A DNA stretch of 64,000 bases from GAS188 sp044445965 (GCA_044445965.1 JBIOEJ010000011.1:1-64000), one strand, 5' to 3'; counted from the stretch's first letter, positions 8,377 to 17,536 are shown. The notes: a model not told the origin generated them from the sequence alone. Numbers and translations: made by a program.

Positions 8377-10086
8377 TCAGCTCTTCCAGAGTTTGTTGAA
8401 CTGGTGATACTGGGTCGGGTGCCCCTCATATCCGTTCAAGTTCTTGCTGGCGATCGTATAGATCGGGCGATATAGCGGCAGGATCATCACGGCATCGTCC
8501 TGCAGAATCTTCTCCGCAACCCCGAGCTTGCCCTTGCGCTCATTGGGATCCAGGACGCCCTCTGCGGCATCGAGCGCCTTGTCGAAATCGGGATTGGCGT
8601 AGTGGCTCTCATTCCAGGGAGCGCCCGTGCGGTAGCCGAGCGACATCACCATCGTGCCGAGCGGTCGATGCGTCCATGCGGTGCACCCGAAGGGCGTCTT
8701 GTCCCAGATCTCCCAATACTTGGCGGCAGGCATCACATTGATCTTGAGCGTGACGCCGGCCTCCTTCAACTGGTCGCGCATGGCCTCGCAAGCCGTCTGA
8801 TGCCAGGGCCCGTCGGTGTTGCCGACGTCGATGGTCACCTCGAGGCCCTTCTCGAAGCCGGCCTCCTTGAGCAGCTGCTTCGACGCCGCGACGTCGCGCT
8901 TCAGCGGCGGCAGCGCCGCATAATCGGGATGGATCGGCGCGACATGGTGGTTCTCGCCGACATCCCCGCCTTCCGTGTAGATGAGCTTCTTGACGACGGC
9001 ATTGTCGACCGCCTTGACGATGGCCTGCCGGACGCGTTTGTCGGAAAACGGCTTCGCGGTCGTCTGCATGCGGCAGCAGATGGTCTGCGCCGTCCGCGCC
9101 ACGTGGATGACGCCGGGCAGCGACTTCGCCATGTCGATCTGCTCCACTCCGAAGGCGTAGAGCGTGTCGACATCGCCCGAGGCGAAGGCATTCAGCTGGT
9201 TCTCGGCATCGAAGTTGTAATAGTGGATCTCGTCCAGAAAGACCTTGCCGCCCCAATAGGCGAAGTCCTTGCCGTCCGCGGTCTTCTTGACGCGCTTGAG
9301 GATGCATTTGTCGGCGACCTTCAGCTCGGCAAGCGCAAACGGCCCGGTGCCGATCATGTTGTCGGAAAGCGGCGCCTTGAACGAGGGATGCAGGATGGCC
9401 GTCGGGTAGTTGTAGAGATCCTCCGGCACGGACAGCACGGATTTGTTTAGATTGAGCCGCAGCGTGTATTTGTCGACGACCTCGAGCGCCCCCTTGATCA
9501 TCCTCTTGATCGACTTGCCCTTGGCGTCGTTTTCGCCGCTGTCCTCGACCATGGCGCTCGCGAAGGAGAGGCCGATATTGGAAGACGCCGTCTTGGGGTC
9601 GAGCCAACGCATGATGTTCCATGCGATGTGGTCGGCGGTGAGCTCCTCGCCATTGTGCCACATGACACCCTTGCGCAGGTTGAAGGTCCAGGTCTTGAGG
9701 TCCTCCGTCGGCTTCCAGCTCTCGGCGAGCATGGGGCGCGTAATATTGTCGGGACCCGTCATCGAAATGTATTCGAGCGTATGGCGGGTCTGGTTCGACA
9801 TCTGCACCCATGAATAGGTCGCCGGATCCTCCATCTTCTGGACTTCCATGGCGATCTTCAGGATGCCGCCCGACTTGGCCTTGGGGTCGTCGGGTGGGAA
9901 AGGTAAGCTCGTCGCGGCAAAGGCAGGGCTCGGAAGGCCGGCCATCGCATACGCCGCCGCCGCCGAAGTTCCGAGCAGGGCTGCGACACGCACGAACTCC
10001 CGCCGGTCCATGCGCCCATCTCGAAGCATCGTGAATGCTTCGCCAACTTTCGGGTGGTCAAGGCTTGAAGGCTTTTTCGATAGCAT
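8377..10086 (-). CDS. ABC transporter substrate-binding protein, family 5 (peptide/opine type), Tat-exported
   Basis: A 569-residue periplasmic binding protein. The start at 10086 follows AGGAGGAACC; the frame further upstream has no family similarity. The N-terminus has a twin-arginine motif DRREFVRVAAL (R28-R29), a hydrophobic stretch and a PAFA cleavage region, so export is probably by Tat. The SBP_bac_5 body shows GGILKIAMEVQ, AESWKPTEDLKTWTFNLRKGVMWHNGEE (family hallmark W-F-L-R-G-V-W-H-G) and a C-terminal IYTIASKNLNGYE. It is the first gene of the transport operon and defines its specificity. Family 5 proteins bind peptides, opines, glutathione or nickel; the ligand here cannot be told. 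Confidence 0.93.
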   Translation of the reverse strand: MLSKKPSSLDHPKVGEAFTMLRDGRMDRREFVRVAALLGTSAAAAYAMAGLPSPAFAATSLPFPPDDPKAKSGGILKIAMEVQKMEDPATYSWVQMSNQTRHTLEYISMTGPDNITRPMLAESWKPTEDLKTWTFNLRKGVMWHNGEELTADHIAWNIMRWLDPKTASSNIGLSFASAMVEDSGENDAKGKSIKRMIKGALEVVDKYTLRLNLNKSVLSVPEDLYNYPTAILHPSFKAPLSDNMIGTGPFALAELKVADKCILKRVKKTADGKDFAYWGGKVFLDEIHYYNFDAENQLNAFASGDVDTLYAFGVEQIDMAKSLPGVIHVARTAQTICCRMQTTAKPFSDKRVRQAIVKAVDNAVVKKLIYTEGGDVGENHHVAPIHPDYAALPPLKRDVAASKQLLKEAGFEKGLEVTIDVGNTDGPWHQTACEAMRDQLKEAGVTLKINVMPAAKYWEIWDKTPFGCTAWTHRPLGTMVMSLGYRTGAPWNESHYANPDFDKALDAAEGVLDPNERKGKLGVAEKILQDDAVMILPLYRPIYTIASKNLNGYEGHPTQYHQFNKLWKS

Positions 10087-10264
10087 ACCTGGTTCCTCCT
10101 CTGGAGACCTGTGTCGGCTGCATACGATCCACTCTCTTGTTATCCGATGGAGTATGCGACAATCTGTCGGGCTTGTCACGTTGAGCCGCTTGCCGGGCAG
10201 GGGGCCGCAACTCGGCTCCGGCGAGAGCTTGAACCGCGACCGCGCGGCATCGCGCCGGGCAAGG

Positions 10265-11275
10265 TCAGGGGATACCCGGAAGCGGGGCGGATCGGTTCCC
10301 TATCAATCCCATCAGGACGACGGCGAGGAGGATTACGCCTCCACCAAGAACGGTCGCCAGCGGCGGCGCTTCTCCGATGAACAGCCAGACCCAAAGCGGG
10401 CCGAAGATGTTCTCGGTCTGGGCCAACACAGTCAGTCCGACCGCCGGTATGAAGGCGGCTCCCTTGATGAACAGCGTCGAGCCGAGCCCCATGAACAGGA
10501 AGCCGTTGAGGACGGCAGCGGTCACGTCCACCGGCGGCGGCAGCAAGGGTTCGCCCGCCAGGAAGGTGAATAGGGCAGCGACGATCATCGTCCAGAGCGA
10601 GGACACGAAAACCACGGGACTGAGGTCGCGCCCTCGCGCCCGCCTGAGGCAGGCAATGTAGCCTGCGAAGGACAGCGCCGATCCCAAGGCCATCGCATTG
10701 CCGAACGCGGAACCGGAGGGAATCTTCGTGGTCACCGTTGCAAGGCCCGATGAAGGCGTGGTCACAAAGGCGTCCCCCCAAATGACCATGGCGGCTCCGA
10801 TCAGGCCCACGGCGACTGCGACGAATGCGAGCGCATTGACCCGCTCGCGCAAGACCACGAACCCGATCACGGCCGAGAGAAGCGGAGCGCAAGCCGCCAG
10901 GAACAGAGCGTTCGCGACGCTCGTCGATTTCATGGCGAGGATGAAGCAGATCATGGCGCAGCCCACCATGCCGGTCGCCACGGCGCCGGCCATCCCCATG
11001 GCCCGCACTCGTGTGATGACAGGGATGGCGTGGCCCAGGCGATTCCACAGGAGGAACACCAGCACCGTGCCGAACGACCGATAAGCGAGGTATTGCATGG
11101 CGTCCGTGTCGGCGGCGACGCGTGTCAACGTCCCGGTGAAGCTCCAAAGGATTCCGGCCGAAAGGACGAGTACGCAGCCTTTCACATAATGCGTCCGACC
11201 GGCGTCGGCGAAGGCTAGTTGCGTGCCGTCGCTCCTTTCACGTGAGTCGATGCTTCTGCCGTCAAAATAGCCCAT
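10265..11275 (-). CDS. DMT-superfamily (EamA) transporter
   Basis: A 336-residue inner-membrane protein with about ten hydrophobic helices in two EamA repeats (first about 32-165, second about 190-325). Repeat signatures are GILWSFTGTLTR and FLAACAPLLSAVIGFVVLRERV, then LTVLAQTENIFGPLWVWLFIGEAP near the end. Members export amino acids or other metabolites, or import drugs or sugars. It is encoded on the same strand as the downstream peptide/opine transporter operon but separated by 178 nt, so it probably has its own transcript, perhaps shared with the flavoprotein gene 31 nt upstream. Substrate unknown. Confidence 0.88.
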   Translation of the reverse strand: MGYFDGRSIDSRERSDGTQLAFADAGRTHYVKGCVLVLSAGILWSFTGTLTRVAADTDAMQYLAYRSFGTVLVFLLWNRLGHAIPVITRVRAMGMAGAVATGMVGCAMICFILAMKSTSVANALFLAACAPLLSAVIGFVVLRERVNALAFVAVAVGLIGAAMVIWGDAFVTTPSSGLATVTTKIPSGSAFGNAMALGSALSFAGYIACLRRARGRDLSPVVFVSSLWTMIVAALFTFLAGEPLLPPPVDVTAAVLNGFLFMGLGSTLFIKGAAFIPAVGLTVLAQTENIFGPLWVWLFIGEAPPLATVLGGGVILLAVVLMGLIGNRSAPLPGIP

Positions 11276-11306
11276 CGTGTCGCTTCCGCGTGATCAGCAT
11301 AGGCGC

Positions 11307-13349
11307 TCAGAAATCCTTCGCCAGGCGCAGCGCGTCATAGACCGCAGCATGAATATTGCGGGAGGCGACGGCGTCGCCGATGCGGTAGAGCTGGAAGCGC
11401 GCTTCCTTGTTGCGAGTGACCGCCTGGGGCCGGTTGGCGATCAGCGCCGCATGGTCGATCTCGCCCAGATTGCGCGACAGTGGCTTCAGGGCGAAATACA
11501 ATTCGTCATTCGGCAAGGTGCCGTGCTCGATCACGATCTGGTCGGCGCGGCGCTCTTCATGGCGGCGGCTATAATCGTTGAAGAGGCGAGCCACGAGCCG
11601 GTTGCCCTCGCGCGACACGGCTTCCAGGCGAAGGTTCAGGGTGATCTTGGCGTCGGCGGCCGAGATCGCCTTGAAATAGGCCGGGTAGTTCGTGCCGCCG
11701 ACCTCGGGCGCGAGCACGCGCTCGGGCGTGACGATTTCGAGCCGCGAGCCCGCCTCGACCAGGTATTCGGCGGCCGTCATGCCGGGATGGGCGCCGTTGT
11801 CGTCATAGAGGAGCACGCTTTCGGCGGGCTTGGCGCTGCCTGAAAGAATGTCCCAGCTCGTCGTCACCAGCTCTTCGCCGGCCTCGAGGAAGGAGGTGTT
11901 CGGCACGCCTCCCGTCGCGATCACCACGATATCGGGCTCCTCCGCCAGAATCTCGTCCGTTTCGGCCAAGAGGTTGAAGCGCAACTCGACATCATGCTTC
12001 GCGCATTGGTCGAGGCGCCAATCGACGATGCCCATGATCTCGCGGCGGCGCTTGAGCTGCGCCGTCAGGCGCACCTGGCCGCCGGCCTCGGTGGCAGCCT
12101 CGAACACCACGACGCGATGTCCGCGGCCGCCCGCGACGCGCGCCGCCTCGAGCCCTGCGGGCCCGGCGCCGACCACGACGACCGTCTTCTTCGGCCCGCT
12201 CGTGCGCGCGATGTCGTGCGGCATCGTCGCCTCGCGGCCGGTGGCGGCGTTGTGGATGCACAGCGCCTCGCCGCCGAGATAGATGCGGTCGATGCAATAG
12301 CCCATGCCGACGCAGGGGCGGATCTCATGCTCGCGCCCTTCGATGACCTTCAGCGCGATATGCGGGTCGGCGATATGGGCGCGCGTCATGCCGACCATGT
12401 CGAGCTTGCCGCTTTCGATCGCATGGCGCGCCGTCGCCACATCTTGGATGCGGGCCGCGTGGAAGACAGGTAGCCTTGCCGCCTTCCTCACCTCGCCCGC
12501 GAAGTCGAGATGGGGGGCCGAGCGGGCGCCCATGCCGGGAATGACATGGGACAGCGCCTCGTCGGTATCGATATGGCCGCGGATCACGTTGAGGAAATCG
12601 ACCTTGCCGGTCGCTGCGAGGCGTTGCGCGATCGCCACTCCCTCCTCGCGCGAGAGCCCGCGATCCCAGTCCTCGTCGCAGACGAGCCTGCAGCCGACGA
12701 TGAAATCCGGCCCGACACGCTCGCGCACCGAATCCAGTACCTCGAGCGAAAAGCGCAGCCGGTTGTCGATCGGGCCGCCATAGGCATCCTGTCGCTTGTT
12801 GGTGGCCGGCGACCAGAACTGGTCGAGGAGATGGCCGTACATTTCGAATTCGAGCCCGTCGAGACCCGCCTCCTTGCAGCGCTCGGCCGCGTCCGCATAG
12901 GCGGCGCGGATGCGCGCGAGGTCGAAATCCTCCGCGGCTTTCGGAAAGGCGCGATGCGCCGGCTCACGGATCGGGGAGGGAGCGAGGACCGGGAGCCAAT
13001 CCTCCTTGCTCCAGCTCGTGCGCCGCCCGAGATGGGTGATCTGGATCATCACCGCCGCGCCATGCGCGTGCACATCGTCGGTGAGCTCCCGGAGCCAGCG
13101 CACCACCTCGTCGCGATACAAAACGATATTGCCGAAGGCCGGCGGCGAGTCCGGCGCCACGATCGCCGAGCCGCCGATCATGGTCAGCGCGATGCCGCCC
13201 TTGGCCTTTTCGCGGTGATAGAGCCGGTAACGCGCCTTCGGCATGCCATCTTCAGTATAGGCCGGCTCATGCGCGGTCGACATGATGCGGTTGCGCAAGG
13301 TCAGGTGCTTCAGCCTGAAGGGCGAGATCAGCGGGTCGGAAGGGGTCAT
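11307..13349 (-). CDS. FMN/FAD flavoprotein of the TMADH / N-methylproline demethylase type
   Basis: A 680-residue enzyme of the old-yellow-enzyme plus pyridine-nucleotide-oxidoreductase architecture shared by trimethylamine dehydrogenase, 2,4-dienoyl-CoA reductase and the stachydrine-pathway demethylase StcD. An FMN TIM barrel spans about 1-340, followed by an iron-sulfur loop and an FAD/NAD domain with GAGPAG at 394-399. In the loop, C346, C352 and C364 fit three of the four TMADH cluster ligands, but the second is Met349. The start overlaps the stop of the upstream metallo-beta-lactamase gene by 4 nt, indicating translational coupling. Oxidative demethylation of an N-methylated amino acid fits the neighbouring transport operon; this is inference. 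Confidence 0.85.
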   Translation of the reverse strand: MTPSDPLISPFRLKHLTLRNRIMSTAHEPAYTEDGMPKARYRLYHREKAKGGIALTMIGGSAIVAPDSPPAFGNIVLYRDEVVRWLRELTDDVHAHGAAVMIQITHLGRRTSWSKEDWLPVLAPSPIREPAHRAFPKAAEDFDLARIRAAYADAAERCKEAGLDGLEFEMYGHLLDQFWSPATNKRQDAYGGPIDNRLRFSLEVLDSVRERVGPDFIVGCRLVCDEDWDRGLSREEGVAIAQRLAATGKVDFLNVIRGHIDTDEALSHVIPGMGARSAPHLDFAGEVRKAARLPVFHAARIQDVATARHAIESGKLDMVGMTRAHIADPHIALKVIEGREHEIRPCVGMGYCIDRIYLGGEALCIHNAATGREATMPHDIARTSGPKKTVVVVGAGPAGLEAARVAGGRGHRVVVFEAATEAGGQVRLTAQLKRRREIMGIVDWRLDQCAKHDVELRFNLLAETDEILAEEPDIVVIATGGVPNTSFLEAGEELVTTSWDILSGSAKPAESVLLYDDNGAHPGMTAAEYLVEAGSRLEIVTPERVLAPEVGGTNYPAYFKAISAADAKITLNLRLEAVSREGNRLVARLFNDYSRRHEERRADQIVIEHGTLPNDELYFALKPLSRNLGEIDHAALIANRPQAVTRNKEARFQLYRIGDAVASRNIHAAVYDALRLAKDF

Positions 13350-14215
13350 CGGCCAACCATGTTCGAGGTCACGGATCTGACGTTTCGGTGGTGCACGGCC
13401 TCATAGGCTGGAAAATAGCGGATAGAACCCGAAGCGAAGTCTTCGGGCGCGAAGCTCCGGAGGTCCTGCTGTGCCAGCTCGGGCTCGGCCGGGCAGCGCA
13501 TGAGCTTTTCGACATATCGCCTCGTGGCGTCGATGAGGCTCGGCCCGTAGCCGCCGCCTTCGATCACCTCGGGCGCCCCATGATTGGGCAGGATACTGCG
13601 GATGTCCCACGAAGCCATGCGCCGCAGATCGACGAGATGGGTCGCGAGCCGGCCGGGTTCCGACACATAGGTTATCGGGTCCTCGAGCGTATCGCCCGCC
13701 AGCATGAGACCGCGATCCGGCAGCAGCAGCACCGATCCGTCATGGCTATGGATGTCGGCCTGGCGCAATTCGACGGGGATGGTGCCGACGTGCAGCGTCA
13801 GCTGCCCGGTATAGGTGCGATTGGGAAGGATGAGCGGTTTGACGGCAGGCTTTCTCGCCTCGATCGCCTCCTTGTTGGCGGCGAGGGTCTGCGCCGTGAG
13901 GGTGTTGGAGATGATCTCGCAATCGGCGAAGACTTCGTTGCCGGCGACGTGATCTGCGTGCCAATGGCTCAGCACGACCCGCAGCGATGCGGCTCCGGCA
14001 TCGGCGAGCGTGCGCCTGATGATCCGGGCGTGCGGGCACGAGATATGCGTGTCGAACATCAGGGCTTCCGCCCCGTCGACGATCGCGTAGGAGCAAGCAC
14101 CGAGCGAATAGGCGCCGTCGTCGAGCCAATTCGCCTCAGCGCCATAGGCGCGCACCCCTTCGACCCGCCCGTCATAGAAGGCGAAAAGGTTTGGCGCAGG
14201 CCGCATGACCCGCAT
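13346..14215 (-). CDS. Metallo-beta-lactamase-fold hydrolase
   Basis: A 289-residue protein with the zinc motif SHWHADH (H84, H86, D88, H89), later HSHDGS (around residue 154), LAGDTLED (around 168) and PNHG (around 211), so the di-metal site looks complete. It resembles the YcbL/GloB-like and quorum-lactonase branches. I place the start at the ATG at 14215, where similarity to MBL proteins begins; the frame is open further upstream to 14344 with basic, low-complexity sequence. It is translationally coupled to the demethylase-like flavoprotein gene, which suggests it hydrolyses or detoxifies a product of the same pathway. Confidence 0.82.
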   Translation of the reverse strand: MRVMRPAPNLFAFYDGRVEGVRAYGAEANWLDDGAYSLGACSYAIVDGAEALMFDTHISCPHARIIRRTLADAGAASLRVVLSHWHADHVAGNEVFADCEIISNTLTAQTLAANKEAIEARKPAVKPLILPNRTYTGQLTLHVGTIPVELRQADIHSHDGSVLLLPDRGLMLAGDTLEDPITYVSEPGRLATHLVDLRRMASWDIRSILPNHGAPEVIEGGGYGPSLIDATRRYVEKLMRCPAEPELAQQDLRSFAPEDFASGSIRYFPAYEAVHHRNVRSVTSNMVGR

Positions 14216-14446
14216 CGTTGAGCCGAGCTCGGGCAAAGCGCGATGTCCTTCGACGATGGCGATCCTCTCACGAGAATTGCAGAGGCGTAGGCGCAAGTCC
14301 AACGGGTCCCGAGCCGGTGCGGCGGAGGAATGCCTCGCCGACATACTTTCCTTTCCGCCGCACCTGGGCTCGCGCGCCTAGAAAAAGGGCGCGCAAATCG
14401 GCGTCGGAATGAGAGACGACGGGTCATCGCCACCTGCCGTCCGCAT

Positions 14447-14569
14447 ATGGAAGCCGGCCCGAGAGACGGATTGCAGATCGAGCCGGTGATCGTCTCAACG
14501 CAGGAGAAGGTGCGCCTCGTCGAGCGCTTGGCCGAGGCCGGGGTCAAGGCGATCGAGGTCGGCTCCTAG
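14447..14569 (+). pseudogene. HMG-CoA lyase-like 5' fragment
   Basis: From the ATG at 14447 the frame reads MEAGPRDGLQIEPV, then VSTQEKVRLVERLAEAGVKAIEVGS, then a TAG. This is the N-terminus of the hydroxymethylglutaryl-CoA lyase/DRE-TIM family (hallmark GPRDGLQ, and KxxLIxxLxxAGxxxIE). Only about 40 of about 300 residues remain, and translation stops where the TSFVSP segment should follow. The stop codon overlaps the stop of the convergent DUF6455-like gene. A relic left by deletion is the simplest reading. The stretch 14216-14446 holds no other gene I can support. Confidence 0.7.
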
Positions 14570-14961
14570 CTGTGGGTTAGGCCGCGAACCTCTTCCCGTA
14601 GCAGCGCATCGATCGTCTCGGCATTCGGGCAATACTGGCCGTAGCGCAGCCAAGCGCTGCGCTGGTCGAGCTCCCGGCGACAACGCTTCACCATCGTGCA
14701 TCCGGAGCAGATGACGGCCATGTCACGCATGACGGCGCGTCGCTTGCGCAAGAGGTCTTTTCGATCCAGCGCGACGGCCTGAAGCAGACGCGGCAGCAAA
14801 TCCTCCTCGACGGCTCCGCAATCGACAAGCCGGTAAAGAACGTCATCGGGCACCGCGATGTCTCTCGCAACGACCCCAAGGCCGTTAGGCCCGAGAGCAT
14901 CCAGCTCGCGCAAGTTGGAGCGGCGCTGCCGCCACCGACGCACGATCGATGAGAAATCCAT
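14566..14961 (-). CDS. DUF6455-like small cysteine protein
   Basis: A 131-residue protein whose C-terminal half carries CSGCTMVKRC and later YCPNAETIDAL. This C-x2-C-x5-C...C pattern resembles the DUF6455 proteins common in alphaproteobacteria and could bind a metal or iron-sulfur cluster. The N-terminal half is helical and basic with no signal peptide. It is divergent to the nos operon and convergent with the HMG-CoA lyase fragment, overlapping its stop by 4 nt. A role in denitrification is possible from position only. Function unknown. Confidence 0.7.
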   Translation of the reverse strand: MDFSSIVRRWRQRRSNLRELDALGPNGLGVVARDIAVPDDVLYRLVDCGAVEEDLLPRLLQAVALDRKDLLRKRRAVMRDMAVICSGCTMVKRCRRELDQRSAWLRYGQYCPNAETIDALLREEVRGLTHS

Positions 14962-15010
14962 GACTCACCTCCCAATGAGAGCAAGCTTATTCAATCCAGG
15001 CTCTGGATCG

Positions 15011-15024
15011 TTGTGCCAGCGCAA
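15011..15024. promoter_or_regulatory. Candidate FNR/NNR-type operator upstream of nosR
   Basis: TTGTGCCAGCGCAA is a 14-nt TTG-N8-CAA site. It matches the nnrS-upstream site at 25063-25076 in 12 of 14 positions. It lies 49 nt beyond the start of the DUF6455-like gene, 144 nt before a small ORF and about 285 nt before nosR. A Dnr/NnrR-like regulator is encoded at the far end of the operon. Assignment is by motif only. Confidence 0.4.
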
Positions 15025-15168
15025 ACCGATAGCGAGGTGGCCTGGGCCCGGCCGATCCGGCCTGCGAAACCTTCCGGATCTTTCTTTGCGAGTTTGCGGG
15101 GGATCAAAGAGTGCGCGCCCTTCTCATGGCAAATGGCCCTCGGTCCTTTGCAGCCACGGGAGAGCCAT

Positions 15169-15285
15169 ATGTTTCGCGCCATCGTCCTCGCCGTCGCCAA
15201 GGCGGTGCCGCGGCCGGGCAAGGCAAAGGCGGTATTCGGCAAGCTGTTCGACACGCCGGATACGCAAGAGACCGCGGCGCGGTAG
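15169..15285 (+). CDS. Possible 38-residue peptide ahead of nosR
   Basis: The short frame MFRAIVLAVAKAVPRP...FDTPDTQETAAR starts 5 nt after GGGAGAG and ends 24 nt before the nosR start. It has a short hydrophobic N-terminus and a basic middle, with no recognised family. It could be a genuine small protein, a leader peptide or a chance ORF. It is reported because the ribosome-binding site and placement are good and nothing else explains 14962-15309 apart from the candidate operator. Confidence 0.3.
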   Translation: MFRAIVLAVAKAVPRPGKAKAVFGKLFDTPDTQETAAR

Positions 15286-15309
15286 GGGGTCGGCGAACGA
15301 GGCGCCAGT

Positions 15310-17517
15310 ATGGTTCGCCATCTCGCCATCGTCCTGCTCGGGCTTCTGCTCGCGTCGCCGGCCTGGCCGGCGAGCGCGGAAAGTCGGCTCGAGGAGTTTC
15401 TGACAGGCGTGGCGCCGGCCGAGATCGTGCCGGGCGCGGATCGGTTCGGTCCGGCCGAGGGGCAACCGCCCCTGGTAGCCGCAATGGCCGGCGCTCGCTT
15501 GCTCGGATACGTTTATGTCAACGCGGACTGGGTCAACTCGACGGGCTATTCCGGCCGGCCAATCCAAATCCTGGTGGGGCTTGCCACCGATGGGCACATT
15601 ACCGGCACCCGGCTGATGGACCATCACGAACCGATCGTGCTGATCGGCATCGCGCCCGCACGGATCGAGAGCTTCATCAACGGCTATGTCGGCCGCAACG
15701 CGTTGGAGATCGCCCATGCAGGGCCCGCCGCGCGGCCGCCGGTGGACATCGTGAGCGGCGCCACCGTGACCGTGACGGTGATCGCCGACAGCATCATCCG
15801 CTCCGCCATCCGGGTGGCGCGCGCCAAGGGGCTCGACGGTCCGGCAACGGCCCCGCCGCAGGCGAGGCGCCAGCTCGATCCCGCCATCAAAATCGCCGAG
15901 GACTGGCCGGCACTGGTTTCCGACGGGTCGCTGCATCGGCTCGCGCTGAGCGTCGGGGAAGTCAACGACGCCTTCGCCAGGGCCAACAATCCCGAGGCCG
16001 CCGCGCATCCGGAATCGGTATCGTCCGAGGCGAGCTTCATCGATCTCTATGTCGGATTGGCCAGCGTGGCGTCGATCGGCAGGAGCCTGTTGGGCGAGGA
16101 TGGCTACGATCGCCTGCTGCAGCGCCTCAAGCCTGGACAGCAAGCGATCATCATCGCGGGCAACGGCGCCTATTCGTTCAAGGGTTCGGGGTATGTGCGA
16201 GGCGGCATCTTCGACCGGATCGAGGCGATCCAGGGGGAGACCAGCGTCCGATTCCGCGATCGCGACCATATACGGGTGGGCGATGTCGCCGCCGCGGGCG
16301 CGCCATCGTTCCGTGACGTCGACCTGTTCGTCGTGCCCGACGGCACGACGCTCGATCCGGCCGAGCCGTGGCGCCTGCAGCTTCTGGCGCAACGCGCCTG
16401 GGGCGCGCGGGACAAGGCCTTCCTGACCTTCGATGTCGGCTACCAGGTGCCGGCGAAGTATTTGCGCGCCGTGCCCGCGGCAGCGGCCGCAACGGCAGTA
16501 CAGGGGCCGGGATCCATGAGCCAAGGCGAGGCGGCGGAGCAGCCGCTGTGGGAAGGTATGTGGCGGGCGCGTCCGGTCGAGATCGGCATCCTCTGCGCGG
16601 CATTACTGGTATTGTCCACGATCTTCTTCTTTCAGGATTGGCTGGCCAAGCGGCCAATCCTCTACGATCGCGTGCGCCTGGCCTATCTCGTCTTCTGCCT
16701 GTTCTGGCTCGGCTGGTATGCCGATGCGCAGCTCTCGGTGGTCAACGTGCTGACCTTCCTCAATGCGTTGCGCACGGATTTCCGCTGGGACTACTTCCTG
16801 ATGGCGCCACTGATCTTCATCCTGTGGTTCGCCGTCGTCGCCTCATTGCTGTTTTGGAACCGCGGCGCCTTCTGCGGCTGGCTCTGTCCGTTCGGAGCCT
16901 TGCAGGAGTTGCTGAACCGCGCCGCCAAGAAGATCGGGATCCCCCAATTGCCGATCCCGTTCGGCGTGCACCAGCGGCTCGTGAGCGTCAAATACATCGT
17001 CTTCCTGGTGCTGTTCGGCATTTCCTTGGGCGCCCTCTCCACCGCCGAGCAACTCGCCGAGATCGAGCCGTTCAAGACCGCCATCATCTTGCGCTTCGCG
17101 CGTTCCTGGCCGTTCGTGCTGTATGCGGCGGCGCTGTTGGCGGCCAACCTCACGGTGGAGCGCTTCTTCTGCCGCTATCTCTGCCCGCTAGGCGCCGCGC
17201 TGGCGATCCCGGCGCGACTGCGCATGTTCGATTGGCTGCGGCGCTATCGCGAATGCGGCAATCCTTGCCAGCGCTGCGGCAACGAGTGCCCGGTGCAGGC
17301 GATCCATCCGGAAGGACACATCAATCCGAACGAATGCATCCAGTGCCTGAACTGCCAGATGCTCTACCACCACGACCAGAAGTGCCCGGTGATGGTCGCG
17401 CGACGACAGAAGCGCGAACGGCGAGAGGCGCTGGCCTCATCGCCGGAGGCGATGGCCGCGGCACTCGCCAAGCGCCCGACGACCGTGATCCGACACGTCG
17501 CTGGACACGACGCATGA
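15310..17517 (+). CDS. nosR: NosR, membrane flavo/iron-sulfur protein for N2O reduction
   Basis: A 735-residue electron donor and expression factor for N2O reductase. A signal peptide (1-23) precedes a periplasmic FMN-binding domain with the flavinylation motif SGATVT (149-154). About six membrane helices follow (roughly 420-640). Cytoplasmic CxxxCP motifs are CGWLCP (from 522) and CRYLCP (from 621). The C-terminus holds two ferredoxin-like clusters, beginning CGNPCQRCGNECP at 649 and followed by CIQCLNCQ...KCP. Length and domain order are complete. It is the first gene of nosRZDFYLX, and the flavin is expected to be attached by NosX at the operon end. nosZ follows after 19 nt containing AAAGGAGG. 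Confidence 0.97.
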   Translation: MVRHLAIVLLGLLLASPAWPASAESRLEEFLTGVAPAEIVPGADRFGPAEGQPPLVAAMAGARLLGYVYVNADWVNSTGYSGRPIQILVGLATDGHITGTRLMDHHEPIVLIGIAPARIESFINGYVGRNALEIAHAGPAARPPVDIVSGATVTVTVIADSIIRSAIRVARAKGLDGPATAPPQARRQLDPAIKIAEDWPALVSDGSLHRLALSVGEVNDAFARANNPEAAAHPESVSSEASFIDLYVGLASVASIGRSLLGEDGYDRLLQRLKPGQQAIIIAGNGAYSFKGSGYVRGGIFDRIEAIQGETSVRFRDRDHIRVGDVAAAGAPSFRDVDLFVVPDGTTLDPAEPWRLQLLAQRAWGARDKAFLTFDVGYQVPAKYLRAVPAAAAATAVQGPGSMSQGEAAEQPLWEGMWRARPVEIGILCAALLVLSTIFFFQDWLAKRPILYDRVRLAYLVFCLFWLGWYADAQLSVVNVLTFLNALRTDFRWDYFLMAPLIFILWFAVVASLLFWNRGAFCGWLCPFGALQELLNRAAKKIGIPQLPIPFGVHQRLVSVKYIVFLVLFGISLGALSTAEQLAEIEPFKTAIILRFARSWPFVLYAAALLAANLTVERFFCRYLCPLGAALAIPARLRMFDWLRRYRECGNPCQRCGNECPVQAIHPEGHINPNECIQCLNCQMLYHHDQKCPVMVARRQKRERREALASSPEAMAAALAKRPTTVIRHVAGHDA

Positions 17518-17536
17518 ACCCACAAAGGAGGCGGCC

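Noticed and set aside
14216..14344. Longer N-terminus of the metallo-beta-lactamase protein
   Set aside because: The added 43 residues are basic, low-complexity and outside the family; kept only as an alternative.
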